DNA of 44,463 bases from Cenarchaeum sp. SB0675_bin_21 (GCA_009843815.1 VYCS01000028.1:1-44463); one strand, 5' to 3'. Counted from the first letter of the stretch, positions 24,022 through 34,023 are shown. Notes: generated by a model from the sequence alone, not told the origin. A program made the numbers and translations.

Positions 24022-27000
24022 ATGTCCGTAGAGACTGTAAAATCAATTAACGGTATACGATTTTCGGTCTGGTCTCCTGCAGAGATACGTAAATACTCGG
24101 TGGCTGAGATAACCGCACCTGAGACATACGATGAGGAGGGCTCGCCGGTACACGGTGGCCTGATGGATGGCCATTTGGGAGTTTTGGAACCGGGCCAGAG
24201 ATGCCTCACATGTAACAAGACCACTGCTGAGTGTCCAGGGCACTTTGGCCGTATAGAGCTCTCTGAACCCGTTATGCACATAGCATTCATCAATCATATA
24301 CACAGGCTATTACAGTCCATGTGTCGCACCTGTTCTCGATTGAAGGTGCCACAAGAGACACTAGATGAGTTTCTGCGTATACGTAACAAACAGGCCGCAT
24401 ATGCCCTAATGTCACAGAAGAAGATACCTGATCAAATAGTCGACAGAGCCCGCAAGGCTAAAGAATGTCCTCATTGCGGCGCACCACAACAGGAACTATT
24501 ATTCACAAAGCCCACTACATTTGTCGAAAAAACCGACGAGGAGGAGAACCGTCTGCTCCCCGGTAATATACGTGATCGTTTCGTCAAGATAACTGATGAT
24601 GATCTCTTGTTGTTGGGATATGATCCCAGCACTGCTCGGCCTGAGTGGTTCATACTACAAGCCTTACCTGTACCCCCAGTCACTGTACGACCATCCATAA
24701 TACTAGAGACTGGCATAAGGTCTGAGGATGATCTGACACACAAACTAGTAGACATAATACGAGTGAATCAACGACTCAAAGAGAGTAAGGAGGCAGGCAC
24801 CCCACCTCTTATAGTTCAAGATTTAATCGACCTGCTACAGTATCACTCTACTACATACTTTGATAATGAAGTGTCTGGCATACCCCAAGCACATCATCGT
24901 TCTGGTCGCCCTCTAAAGACACTGACTCAACGCTTAAAGGGAAAAGAAGGACGTTTTCGAGGTTCATTATCTGGAAAGCGAGTAGACTTTTCCAGCAGGA
25001 CTGTCATATCCCCAGATCCAAACCTGGATCTCTCCGAAGTGGGCGTCCCTGTATCCGTTGCGACTAAGCTGACTATTCCCGAGGTGGTCACTGAGTGGAA
25101 CATTGAGAAGATAAAAAAATTAGTGATCAACGGTCCTAATACGTATCCTGGTGTCAACTATATAATGAGACCTGATATGATCAAAATACGCCTAGACTTT
25201 GTGGAGGATCGAAGTGGTATTGCTGATAATATAGAGGTGGGTTACGTGGTAGAGCGGCATCTAGCTGATGGCGATGTTGTAATGTTTAACCGACAACCCT
25301 CTCTACACCAGATGTCGATAATGGCACACTACGTAAAGGTACTACCAGGGAAAACATTCCGACTACATCCATCTGTATGCCCACCGTATAATGCAGACTT
25401 TGATGGAGATGAGATGAATCTACACGTGCCACAGAGCGAGGAGGCCAGGGCCGAGGCAATACTTTTGATGCAGGTACAAGATCAGTTGATATCTCCCAGA
25501 TATGGCGGACCCATAATTGGCGGCCTTCGGGATTTCATAAGCGGCTCATATCTACTAACCAAAGACGATACAGTTCTACATGCAGATGAGTTCTCCAATT
25601 TGGCCATGTTAGGTGGCTATGAGGGCAAACTGCCCGAACCTAAAGTCCAAAATTCTGACGTGCCATTATACACGGGCAAGCAACTATTCTCACTATTCTT
25701 GCCCAGAGACTTTAACTATACAATGACATCAAAGTGGTCGAAGGGTACCAGCGGTGCAGAAAAAGATATTGTAATCAAGAACGGTCAGCTGATACAAGGC
25801 GTAATTGACAAGTCTGCCATTGGTGCTGAAGAGCCTGAGAGTGTCTTACATCGTTTGGCCAAAGATTATGACAACGCCACTGCCAAAAAGTTTCTCAACT
25901 CTGTTCTAATAATAGTAAAGCAGTTCATCACGCACTATGGCTTCAGCTATGGGTATGGCGACTTGGTCATACCTGAAGAACGTAGACTATCAATCCTTGA
26001 TGATATCGATTACTCGTACTCACAAGTAGACTCTATGATACGGAGTTACAAAGATGGTAAATTTACCGCTAGTCGTGGAATGTCACTTAAGGAGACTCTG
26101 GAGTCAAAGATAGTTGGTGAACTTTCAAAGGCTCGTGACTCTGCAGGAAATGCTGCTGATAAGGCTATGGATGAGACCAACCCAGCTAGAATCATGGCTA
26201 CAACAGGTGCTCGAGGCTCATCATTGAATATTGGCCAGATGGCTGGAGCACTAGGACAGCAGTCCCGGCGCGGAACTAGATTGGATGTGGGGTATAACAA
26301 CAGGGCCCTGCCCCACTTTGTACAGAATGATAAAAATCCTGACGCACATGGCTTTGTTCGCGCCAACTACAGAGACGGACTATCCACATTGGAGTTCTTC
26401 TTTCATGCCATGGGTGGTCGTGAGGGGCTTGTAGATACGGCGGTGCGTACTCAACAGAGCGGATACATGCAACGGAGGCTCATAAACGCTCTGGAGCATA
26501 TACGATTAGAGTATGATAATACCGTACGTGATCCACATGGTCACATAATACAATTTCTGTACGGTGAAGATGGCATTGATGTGGCAAAGAGCGATCATGG
26601 TGAAGCCTTTAACATTGAAAGAAAGATAGAGTCTCAAAGAATGGTAGACTCCGGTCCGCCCGCCACCGAGGAGCAGATTGAAGAAGTGATCAACAAATAT
26701 ACAAAGACGTTCAACCCACGTCTAAAAGAGACTGTAACAAAAGCAATACAGAACTCTAACCTATCCAATGATGGTATAGAGCATGTGTGCCGTCAGGGGT
26801 TGGAGTTATACAACAAGGCTAAAGTAGAACCTGGCCAAGCTGTGGGCATAGTCACTGCCCAATCAATAGGTGAACCTGGTACTCAAATGACTCTACGTAC
26901 TTTCCACTTTGCGGGAATTCGAGAACGCAATGTTACTCTGGGATTGCCAAGATTGATAGAACTAGTAGATGCGCGTAAAAACCCAAACACCCCCATCATG

Positions 27001-27825
27001 GACATATCTTTAGATGAGGAGTCATCCACCTCCAAAGACGCAGCGTTATCTGTAGCAAAGAATATCATGCAGACGCGTCTATCTGATGTTGTCCTGGATA
27101 CAGAGACTGACTATCTCACATGGATCAGATTTACGCTAAACGAGAGGATTATGAAAGCCAGAGACATCACCATGGATGACATACTAGAGATACTATCATC
27201 TAGTAAAAAGTTCACCATAGAGACATCGCCAATGCAACTACTGCTGCGACTCACCGAAGAGTCGGATGCTTCGGCAGTCATAACCCTACGCGACAAGTTA
27301 AAAAAGACACTTATCAAAGGGGTTGCCAATGTTGGCAGAGTATCCTTGGTGCAGAAAGAAGATAAATGGATGATACAGACTATTGGTTCTAACCTCTCCA
27401 AAATATTGACTGTCGCTGGAGTTGCCAACACCCGTGTCAAGACTAATAATGTATTTGAGATTGCCGAGACACTGGGCATAGAGGCGGCTCGTAACTCTCT
27501 GATATACGAGATACATAATACACTTGAAGATCAGGGCTTGGAGGTTGATGTTCGATATATAATGTTGGTGGCTGATTTGATGTGTGCGCAAGGCCACATG
27601 CAACAGATAGGCCGACACGGTGTGGCTGGCACAAAAGATAGTGTGCTAGCCCGAGCTGCATTTGAGATTACAGTACCCACTATAGCTCATGCTGCATTGG
27701 CCGGAGAGGTGGAGAATCTACGCGGCGTAACTGAAAACGTAATTGTTGGTAGTGACATCCCCATTGGAAGTGGAACTGTGGACTTGTACATGCATGTCAA
27801 CAAGAAGCGTGACACTGACAAATAA
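24022..27825 (+). CDS. rpoA: DNA-directed RNA polymerase subunit A, unsplit (A' and A'' fused)
   Basis: Largest subunit as one 1267-residue protein. Landmarks: N-terminal zinc site CLTCNKTTAECPGHFG; the Mg-binding NADFDGDEMNLH near residue 457; the bridge-helix region GGREGLVDTAVRTQQSGY; and the A'' portion from about residue 884 (EEQIEEVINKYTKTFNP) with VGIVTAQSIGEPGTQMTLRTFH, the trigger loop. In most other archaea this gene is split into rpoA1 and rpoA2; a fused gene is a known mark of Thaumarchaeota. No stop or frameshift at the usual split site. Confidence 0.98.
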   Translation: MSVETVKSINGIRFSVWSPAEIRKYSVAEITAPETYDEEGSPVHGGLMDGHLGVLEPGQRCLTCNKTTAECPGHFGRIELSEPVMHIAFINHIHRLLQSMCRTCSRLKVPQETLDEFLRIRNKQAAYALMSQKKIPDQIVDRARKAKECPHCGAPQQELLFTKPTTFVEKTDEEENRLLPGNIRDRFVKITDDDLLLLGYDPSTARPEWFILQALPVPPVTVRPSIILETGIRSEDDLTHKLVDIIRVNQRLKESKEAGTPPLIVQDLIDLLQYHSTTYFDNEVSGIPQAHHRSGRPLKTLTQRLKGKEGRFRGSLSGKRVDFSSRTVISPDPNLDLSEVGVPVSVATKLTIPEVVTEWNIEKIKKLVINGPNTYPGVNYIMRPDMIKIRLDFVEDRSGIADNIEVGYVVERHLADGDVVMFNRQPSLHQMSIMAHYVKVLPGKTFRLHPSVCPPYNADFDGDEMNLHVPQSEEARAEAILLMQVQDQLISPRYGGPIIGGLRDFISGSYLLTKDDTVLHADEFSNLAMLGGYEGKLPEPKVQNSDVPLYTGKQLFSLFLPRDFNYTMTSKWSKGTSGAEKDIVIKNGQLIQGVIDKSAIGAEEPESVLHRLAKDYDNATAKKFLNSVLIIVKQFITHYGFSYGYGDLVIPEERRLSILDDIDYSYSQVDSMIRSYKDGKFTASRGMSLKETLESKIVGELSKARDSAGNAADKAMDETNPARIMATTGARGSSLNIGQMAGALGQQSRRGTRLDVGYNNRALPHFVQNDKNPDAHGFVRANYRDGLSTLEFFFHAMGGREGLVDTAVRTQQSGYMQRRLINALEHIRLEYDNTVRDPHGHIIQFLYGEDGIDVAKSDHGEAFNIERKIESQRMVDSGPPATEEQIEEVINKYTKTFNPRLKETVTKAIQNSNLSNDGIEHVCRQGLELYNKAKVEPGQAVGIVTAQSIGEPGTQMTLRTFHFAGIRERNVTLGLPRLIELVDARKNPNTPIMDISLDEESSTSKDAALSVAKNIMQTRLSDVVLDTETDYLTWIRFTLNERIMKARDITMDDILEILSSSKKFTIETSPMQLLLRLTEESDASAVITLRDKLKKTLIKGVANVGRVSLVQKEDKWMIQTIGSNLSKILTVAGVANTRVKTNNVFEIAETLGIEAARNSLIYEIHNTLEDQGLEVDVRYIMLVADLMCAQGHMQQIGRHGVAGTKDSVLARAAFEITVPTIAHAALAGEVENLRGVTENVIVGSDIPIGSGTVDLYMHVNKKRDTDK

Positions 27826-27856
27826 TTATATTTGAAACACATATTGTATAGAACGT

Positions 27857-27960
27857 AGCCCGATAGTCTAGCGGTCAATTGAATTCAGGCCAATGATCTC
27901 GCGCTCTGGACATGATACAGAGGGATACGCGGGGACGGCAGTTCGAATCTGCCTCGGGCT
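27857..27960 (+). tRNA. tRNA-Gln (CTG) with two probable introns
   Basis: Acceptor stem: AGCCCGA (27857-27863) pairs fully with TCGGGCT (27954-27960); CCA is not encoded. T-arm: GGCAG-TTCGAAT-CTGCC (27937-27953). Anticodon stem: TCGCG (27899-27903) with CGCGG (27928-27932). The loop reads C-T-CTG-G-A once an insert of about 15-17 bases (27910 to 27924 or 27926) is removed, at the canonical site after position 37. The D-arm (GTCT..AGCGGTCAA) carries about 15 extra bases (around 27879-27893, flanked by CAAT-type repeats), probably a second, non-canonical intron. Mature length would be ~72. The AGCCCG..CGGGCT ends and CTCTGGA loop match archaeal tRNA-Gln. Confidence 0.85.
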
Positions 27961-28006
27961 ATCTTTATTGTTTGGAGCTACGAAATATTTGAACTGTATC
28001 TATTTT

Positions 28007-28606
28007 TTATCTGGATGCTAGAGCTATACGTTCTAACTCATTCTTCTTTTTGACCGAAGGGGCTGCTGGATCGTTCTTTGATGCCAATATCAGGTGTTCT
28101 GCCATCCATTCTTCCACCGGCTTTGGATTGGCGTACGCTTTCTCTTTGATGCCATCAGCAATAAACCGTAGCGCTAAATCCACTCGGCGAATGGGCGCCA
28201 CATCCACAGATAGGTGATATGTGGTACCGCCGTATACAATACGGGTGGTATCCTCGTTTGGTGCAGAATTTTCAATGGCCCTAACAAGCACTTCGATGGG
28301 ATTTTTTCCTGTCTTTAATGATATTATCTCAAAGGATGTCTTTACTGTGTTGATGGCGCGGGTCTTTTTACCTGCCATTCGACCAGTATTCTTTGCATAC
28401 CGCTTACCAAAATGCATTATTTTGTTGCATAATCGTTCTACTATGTTGACATCGGCCTTGTTGTACCTCTTTAGGGCGGAGCGACCAAATGTATATGGAA
28501 GTATCTGCTTGCGCAGAGAGATGGATGTCTTTAGACCTGGATCTCTAATCTCTATATTGCTTGTGTCGTATTTGCGAAACAGAAGCATATTGTTGGGCTC
28601 GCTCAT
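28007..28606 (-). CDS. rps7: 30S ribosomal protein S7
   Basis: Small-subunit head protein, 199 residues, archaeal length. Typical segments: NIVERLCNKIMHFGKRYAKN, NPIEVLVRAIENSAPNEDTT, RIVYGGTTYHLSVDVAPIRR and the RVDLALRFIADG helix. Last gene of the leftward L30e-nusA-S12-S7 cluster; starts five bases after the S12 stop. Confidence 0.97.
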   Translation of the reverse strand: MSEPNNMLLFRKYDTSNIEIRDPGLKTSISLRKQILPYTFGRSALKRYNKADVNIVERLCNKIMHFGKRYAKNTGRMAGKKTRAINTVKTSFEIISLKTGKNPIEVLVRAIENSAPNEDTTRIVYGGTTYHLSVDVAPIRRVDLALRFIADGIKEKAYANPKPVEEWMAEHLILASKNDPAAPSVKKKNELERIALASR

Positions 28607-28611
28607 TATCT

Positions 28612-29049
28612 CTACCTTCTGGGCTTCTCCTTCTTACCCGTAACTAGTTCATGTAACGATGTTCCATTCACTTTAAAGACTTTGAATCGAACACCGGGTA
28701 TATCTCCCATGGCACCTCCTTGAGTGGCGCCCATACCTTGTATGTGAACCTCATCATGCTCATCAATAAAGTTCAGTGCACCATCTCGTGGCAAAAATGC
28801 CGATACTGACTTGCCATTCTTTATGAGTTGCACCCGCACGCATTTCCTTACCGCCGAGTTTGGTTGCTTGGCGGCAACACCTATCTTCTCTAAAACTATT
28901 CCTCTGGCCTGGGGGGCGCCTGCCAATGGATCTGCCTTTTTGTCTATACCTAACTTACGACGTTTATAGGATGATATGGCCCAGCGTTGCTTCATTCTCT
29001 TTGTTTTGAGAACTCGACCTGCAAATAATCCTAAAGGCGACTTTGTCAT
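28612..29049 (-). CDS. rps12: 30S ribosomal protein S12
   Basis: Decoding-centre protein, 145 residues. Contains the conserved [15 protein letters not shown] segment, [20 protein letters not shown] and [15 protein letters not shown], and starts with the archaeal [16 protein letters not shown] segment. Sits four bases after nusA on the same strand. Confidence 0.97.
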   Translation of the reverse strand: MTKSPLGLFAGRVLKTKRMKQRWAISSYKRRKLGIDKKADPLAGAPQARGIVLEKIGVAAKQPNSAVRKCVRVQLIKNGKSVSAFLPRDGALNFIDEHDEVHIQGMGATQGGAMGDIPGVRFKVFKVNGTSLHELVTGKKEKPRR

Positions 29050-29053
29050 GCTA

Positions 29054-29515
29054 TCACTCTAACAATTGTTTTGGAGGGCTATTTATCATTACGTATCCGA
29101 TATCAAAGTAGCGTTTGACCAATAACCGTGCCTTTTCGGCATTTTTACCCTCGCGGCCTACGACTATGCCCTTTTTACCTGCCTCCACAGTCACCAGGGC
29201 CTGTTTTGTACCGTCAGGCCGTAAAGTTATCTTGACATCATGTACCAGTTCCTTATTCAACATATTTTTTAAGAATTTTTCTGGCTCTTTGTGAAATTCT
29301 ACAAGCTCAATATTTCGTTTGATCAAATTTTTGAGCGACTTTATGTTGACTCCGCCACGGCCTATTGCCAGACCCATCTTGTCAGCCTCTACCACAAATA
29401 TCACCCTATCCTTCTTCTCATCATCGATACAGTCACGCGCGGTGGACTTTGTGACTTTTTGGAATAATGACATCATTCTTATCTGTTCGCTGGTGAGTCT
29501 TATAGCCTGCATCAT
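29054..29515 (-). CDS. nusA: NusA-like KH-domain protein
   Basis: Archaeal NusA, 153 residues, containing only the two KH RNA-binding domains (no S1 or N-terminal polymerase-binding domain, as usual in archaea). The KH motifs are visible as [19 protein letters not shown] and [18 protein letters not shown]. Probably a transcription elongation/termination factor or RNA-binding factor. Lies between L30e and S12, its usual neighbours. Start [14 protein letters not shown] at 29515. Confidence 0.94.
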   Translation of the reverse strand: MMQAIRLTSEQIRMMSLFQKVTKSTARDCIDDEKKDRVIFVVEADKMGLAIGRGGVNIKSLKNLIKRNIELVEFHKEPEKFLKNMLNKELVHDVKITLRPDGTKQALVTVEAGKKGIVVGREGKNAEKARLLVKRYFDIGYVMINSPPKQLLE

Positions 29516-29559
29516 ATATCCCGACTAATTCCACACCTGTATATATATAATGTTCAATA

Positions 29560-29862
29560 TTATTTATTCTCCCTTAGTATTGACTGTACAATGGAACTAT
29601 TTACATCCGTTAATGATAGTGCCGAGACTCGAAATTGTAAACCACACATCTTTCCTAGCGCCACGGATGTGCCATCAAACCGTAATGTTGGCACATTGGC
29701 CTCTTGCGCACTCTTCTCTATCTTGTCTAGTTCTGAGTTTGTCCGATTAGACAGTATCACCAAACTGGAATTTGACGCTGAACTTGCTACTTGCTTGATA
29801 CCCAAAACCAGCTGTTTCTCTTTTACGGCATCCTTTAATGTCTTGTTTAGTAGCTTTTGCAT
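29560..29862 (-). CDS. rpl30e: 50S ribosomal protein L30e
   Basis: 100 residues of the L7Ae/L30e RNA-binding fold: LKDAVKEKQLVLGIKQVA, SSLVILSNRTNSELDKIE, ANVPTLRFDGTSVALGKMCG and a C-terminal VSALSLTD strand. In archaea it commonly follows rpoA and precedes nusA. Here it is on the opposite strand from rpoA but still first of the ribosomal cluster. Confidence 0.93.
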   Translation of the reverse strand: MQKLLNKTLKDAVKEKQLVLGIKQVASSASNSSLVILSNRTNSELDKIEKSAQEANVPTLRFDGTSVALGKMCGLQFRVSALSLTDVNSSIVQSILRENK

Positions 29863-29912
29863 ACGCTATGGTGAAATTTATTGAATTTAAAGTTTGGTAA
29901 TTAAAACCGTTT

Positions 29913-30926
29913 TTATGCTTTTGCAACCTTTAAGAGGTCTGACATTTTTATATCCATACCAAACCTGTCTTCGTTCTTTTTCATGTATCTATAGATGGAT
30001 ATGACATCTAAAATAGAGTAAAGCATGTTGAATCTATGGTGAATCTTATTTTGTACAAATTTAAACACAGTATCGTATATTTTGTAGTGCTGTTCAACGG
30101 CCACTTCATATGCCTGAAAATCATCCATATTCTTTAATAATATCTCAACACACTGCATACTGGGTATTATTCCCTCTCCTAGTAATGCATATACAGTTCC
30201 AATGGACTCTCCTGCTCCTACTACCTTACCTGAGTAGTAAGGCTTACAATGGCCCGGTGTAGCTAAACGGATGGGGCGGCCTTTTGTAGCCAATATCTTG
30301 CCTCCATACTTTTTTAGGAATGCGTCAGTTGCCTTTACATGATTCTTTTTGTAGTCCCCTGCTCCAATATGCGCCATATTATTCCCCAATGGAAAGTACC
30401 AAAAATACCCAGACATTCCTGGAAATGGTTCTATGTAGAAATCATCAAATGGAACCCCATTCTCATATACGACCTTGTACTCATATGTGGGAAGAAAAAA
30501 ATCTTTTTTTAGTTTTGGCAGGTAACCACGATGAAACCCTGTGCAATCTACAATCATATCGTACTCCTCATTCAACCAATCTAGTTTGGGGGCTTGGCCA
30601 TATACGACCTCTGAATCACGAATAAAGTCTTGAATGAGTCCCAGTTTATTATACGTACATAGCCCCTTTAACCCAATACCAAACTCTACATTGTTGCTCA
30701 TCTTGACATCCATGCGACTACCATCATGTATTAAGAAATCATCAAAGTTTCGATTGGTCTTTCTGCAATACTCTTCTAGTACGGGCTTTATTGTTCCCCA
30801 TGCGCATATGGAGTCATGGCGCTGTTGCGTACTTCGCTCGTATCCCACGACATGGTGTTTAGAGTTGTGTAGGCGCGCCATCAAATAACTACCTGCCACA
30901 CCCATCCCCATTACGGCTATCTTCAT
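29913..30926 (-). CDS. Geranylgeranyl reductase-like FAD-dependent oxidoreductase
   Basis: 337 residues with an N-terminal FAD-binding Rossmann motif (VMGMGVAGSYLMARL), the internal YDMIVDCTGFHRGY strand, PFPGMSGYFWYFPLGNNMAHIGAG, and the second FAD-contacting GKVVGAGESIGTVYALLGEGI. This matches the geranylgeranyl reductase family, which saturates isoprenoid chains of archaeal lipids or quinones. Thaumarchaea have several paralogues, so the exact substrate is uncertain. It lies upstream of L30e on the same strand with a 50-base gap. Confidence 0.85.
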   Translation of the reverse strand: MKIAVMGMGVAGSYLMARLHNSKHHVVGYERSTQQRHDSICAWGTIKPVLEEYCRKTNRNFDDFLIHDGSRMDVKMSNNVEFGIGLKGLCTYNKLGLIQDFIRDSEVVYGQAPKLDWLNEEYDMIVDCTGFHRGYLPKLKKDFFLPTYEYKVVYENGVPFDDFYIEPFPGMSGYFWYFPLGNNMAHIGAGDYKKNHVKATDAFLKKYGGKILATKGRPIRLATPGHCKPYYSGKVVGAGESIGTVYALLGEGIIPSMQCVEILLKNMDDFQAYEVAVEQHYKIYDTVFKFVQNKIHHRFNMLYSILDVISIYRYMKKNEDRFGMDIKMSDLLKVAKA

Positions 30927-31102
30927 GAGCTCAGTCTACCTTGCACCTAATAAAAACACTAAACTTTTTCAAATGCTCACACCGTCTCTAGTGCCAACAC
31001 CTCGCAATAATGTATACTGCGAACAATTTGCATATGTGATACACTTGTGGTCTCACTAACTGTGTAGAAAAATTCTTAAAATGGTGCATCTTAAGTGGTG
31101 TT

Positions 31103-32305
31103 ATGAATTTGATGTATATCGCTATGTTGATGGCTGTGGTCTTGTCTGGCTCCATGGCATACGCAACTTCGGGAACTACTAGTGGTGGCAGCTTGGATGT
31201 GGAGATTGAATTTGATGAATCTTACATGATAATAGAATTTATCAATCCGGCCACCGGGAACCTCCAAGAACATGTAGATTATACTGTAAGCGTAACAAAT
31301 GGCGATGATAATCTGTTTGGCCCCATCCCACTAACCCACACTACCCCCGGCAAGGTGAACATTCCAGTTACACTGGCTGATGGAACCAACGACATCACCA
31401 TAGATGTTAGGGGAATACTGTTTATACCAATTGATAGCGAGACGCTAGTGTTGCAGGTGAATGTGGGTGATGTTGCAATACCTGATTGGATCAAGACCAA
31501 TGTGGATTGGTGGGTCCAAGGACATCTTGATGATGATACATTTCTAAATAGTATTCAATATCTGATAGGCGTTGGTGTAATCCCGGTAGAGAATACATCC
31601 GACAAAGAGTCTGATGCTCCTGTGCCTGATTGGGTTAAGGATACTGCTGACTGGTGGGTTGAGGGACTGGTTTCTGATAACGAATTTCTAAACGCTTTGG
31701 GATATCTGATTGATCAGGGCATATTGTCTGTAGGGTTTGAATCATCTGATGTACTGGTTATAGGAGGTGTGGATTTGAGTCGCGCATCACCCTTGTTGGG
31801 GGATACTGATGCACCGATAACCATAATTGAGTTTGGAGATTATCAATGCCCTAACTGTAAAAAATGGTTCACCGAATCAAGACCAGCATTGGAGTATAAT
31901 TATATAGAACCGGGCCTGGTTAGTGTCTACTTTGTGGATTTGGCTTTTATAGGCGAGGACTCGAATCGTGCTGCAGCTGCATCATACTGTGCTCAAGAGC
32001 AAGGCCTGTATTGGGAGTATCATGATGTGTTGTATGAGCGCCAAGCTGGAACAAACGCGGGTTGGGCATCAGATGAAAATTTGGCACAATTTGCTGCAGA
32101 TGTTGGATTGGATGTAGCGATGTACCAGTCGTGTATGGACTTGGATCATCAAGAGAGAGTATCCTTTAATCTGTCACAAGCTACGCAGAACGGCATCAGT
32201 CGTACACCTTCGTTCATTATATCTGGTCCGGGCGGCACTGAACAGATATCGGGTAATCAGCCGTATGCAGTGCTTGACAGTGTCCTTCAGGATATGTTGA
32301 ACTGA
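31103..32305 (+). CDS. Secreted DsbA-like thiol oxidoreductase with duplicated WIK repeats
   Basis: 400 residues. A signal peptide (about residues 1-22) and a beta-rich domain come first. Two copies of a thaumarchaeal secreted-protein module follow at ~126-160 and ~175-208: VAIPDWIKTNVDWWVQGHL and VPDWVKDTADWWVEGLV, each followed by FLN..YLI..GI. The C-terminal thioredoxin domain is of the DsbA/DSBA_like type, with active site CPNC at 249-252 (DYQCPNCKKWF) and a cis-Pro loop ISRTPSFIISGP. It probably makes or isomerises disulfides outside the membrane. No DsbB/VKOR gene is in view. Confidence 0.88.
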   Translation: MNLMYIAMLMAVVLSGSMAYATSGTTSGGSLDVEIEFDESYMIIEFINPATGNLQEHVDYTVSVTNGDDNLFGPIPLTHTTPGKVNIPVTLADGTNDITIDVRGILFIPIDSETLVLQVNVGDVAIPDWIKTNVDWWVQGHLDDDTFLNSIQYLIGVGVIPVENTSDKESDAPVPDWVKDTADWWVEGLVSDNEFLNALGYLIDQGILSVGFESSDVLVIGGVDLSRASPLLGDTDAPITIIEFGDYQCPNCKKWFTESRPALEYNYIEPGLVSVYFVDLAFIGEDSNRAAAASYCAQEQGLYWEYHDVLYERQAGTNAGWASDENLAQFAADVGLDVAMYQSCMDLDHQERVSFNLSQATQNGISRTPSFIISGPGGTEQISGNQPYAVLDSVLQDMLN

Positions 32306-32340
32306 GACTCCATCATTTTCCAAACCTGCAAAGATATACT

Positions 32341-33015
32341 GTGGTACGTCGAGTAAGCAGATTTTCGGTAATTGTACGTAATGATGAGGGTGAATATTTG
32401 GCTCATCTTACTAATAGTGGCCGTCTTTTAGATTTGATATTTCCTGGAAGTTCATGTCTGTGTGTTTCAAAGCGACCTGCCAAGACCACACTAAAAATTG
32501 TGGGTGTTCCAGTATCAAAAGAGTGGGCCGTCTTAATTGATCCCCATGAGCAGACTAGATGTTTTGTTAATGCAGCTGATGCTGGAGCGATTCAATGGTT
32601 GGACGGTTGGCGTATTACAGGTACCGAAGTTAACTGCGGTGAATCTCGAATAGACTACAAAATCAACAGATACGAGGATAACAGTATAGGTTTTATCGAG
32701 ACTAAATCCGCAGCCATGCTGTTATCTGGAAATGTGGGCGCGTTTCCGGACTGTCCCACCATACGAGGCCGCAAACACGTAAAGACAATGCTCCGTCTTG
32801 CCAATAAACATAGAAGTATTATACTATTTTTGGTACAACACCCTGATGCAGAATCATTCTCTCCTAGCATTCAAGGCGACAAACAATTTGTCGCGGATTT
32901 GGCAGATGCAGTCGACGACGGGGTTGAGGTGCGAGCCGTAAAGATGTCTTTGAATTTAGATGGTGATGTAATACTGTTTAATTCTGATTTAAAATGTATT
33001 ATTCCTCAATTATGA
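32341..33015 (+). CDS. sfsA: SfsA family protein
   Basis: 224 residues of the SfsA family (sugar fermentation stimulation protein; reported DNA/RNA-binding or nuclease activity). Features: FSVIVRNDEGEYLAHLTNSGRL, IDYKINRYEDNSIGFIETKS (acidic nuclease-like core) and FPDCPTIRGRKHVKTML. LFLVQHPDAESFSPS then follows before the VADLADAVDDGVEVRAV helix. The start is GTG at 32341, 35 bases after the DsbA-like gene, so they may be co-transcribed. Confidence 0.9.
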   Translation: MVRRVSRFSVIVRNDEGEYLAHLTNSGRLLDLIFPGSSCLCVSKRPAKTTLKIVGVPVSKEWAVLIDPHEQTRCFVNAADAGAIQWLDGWRITGTEVNCGESRIDYKINRYEDNSIGFIETKSAAMLLSGNVGAFPDCPTIRGRKHVKTMLRLANKHRSIILFLVQHPDAESFSPSIQGDKQFVADLADAVDDGVEVRAVKMSLNLDGDVILFNSDLKCIIPQL

Positions 33016-33738
33016 TGGAATTTTTGACCATTCTGCTAATTAAAAAAACTGTTTAACACTTTTCAATAATCTTTGGATATTAAATAGAGTTTTGCTATAC
33101 TCTAGGTATAAATCTCAAAAGATAGTCAAATATTTATCTAAAATGTTAATTAAAATTGTTAATAGAACGATCTTTTTTGGTTAAATGATCAAACAAACTT
33201 CACCTATATAGTGGCGGGTATATAATTTCATGACGTACACCATCAAAATATTGCCGCGCTGTCTATTATTTGTAATATTCTTATTTGATACAGTCTTGGT
33301 ATTTTGTCTATGACTGGGAATATGCAATTCTGTTGTGCATATATCCAAATTTAATCATACTATCGCGTATAGCAGTAAAGCTGTATGGTGTATTGTCTGC
33401 TATGCCAAAGAATAGGGATGAGCAGTCTCTATCTTCTACATTTAACCATAACATAATATTCGATGATTATGTTGTCAACAAATCTACTGTGCAATGAAGA
33501 TTGTGTCCGCCAACGTGCGAGTGTGCGTACTACACAAAGTGTAGGTGTAGCATATGGCCACAGCAGAACAACTGATGGTGGCCAAAACATAATGTAGATG
33601 CGCCTAAGAAAATACGCTGGTAGGCCCACATGGACCTGTTCTAATTATTCATTATACAATTTAGAGGCATTTAGATCATCACTCGACCTTGGGGGCCGAA
33701 CCTTACATTATAAGTTTTTTATACTATAAACAATATAG
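33016..33738. other. AT-rich non-coding region with one inverted repeat
   Basis: No convincing gene in 720 bases. Short frames at 33285-33497 and 33429-33629 have no recognisable protein character. TGGCCAC (33555-33561) and GTGGCCA (33578-33584) form a 7-bp inverted repeat around 16 bases. A TATA-like TTTTTTATACTATA (33716-33729) stands just before the next gene. Confidence 0.5.
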
Positions 33739-34023
33739 ATGTATATGGATAATGTCATGCGTAAGGGATCGTGTAGAGGAATTTGTGGGGCATACCGTGT
33801 CAAAAAACCACACGGCGCCACTCGATATGGTTCTGGACAAGGACGCTGTCAGATATGTGATGTTTGGATAGATCACCGTGGTTGCCATGTCAAAGATGGC
33901 TCTCAGGCAGCGAAAGATACTATTGGATGGTTCTGTAACTGTTGCAATTATCGGGTTAGACAAAAACCACGCAATAAAATATACAAAGAGAAATTAAACA
34001 GCTACAAACAGAGTATTATGTAG
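33739..34023 (+). CDS. Thaumarchaeal small zinc-ribbon protein
   Basis: 94 residues: RKGSCRGICGAYRVKKPHGATRY (split over a conserved G), then CQICDVWID and FCNCCNYRVRQKPRNK, then KYKEKL-like ending (IYKEKLNSYK). The two cysteine pairs CxxC..CxCC form a probable zinc ribbon. I recognise this as a small protein family common in ammonia-oxidising thaumarchaea, often with several copies per genome and unknown function; a nucleic-acid-binding role is possible. ATG codons at 33739, 33745 and 33757 are all usable. Confidence 0.75.
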   Translation: MYMDNVMRKGSCRGICGAYRVKKPHGATRYGSGQGRCQICDVWIDHRGCHVKDGSQAAKDTIGWFCNCCNYRVRQKPRNKIYKEKLNSYKQSIM

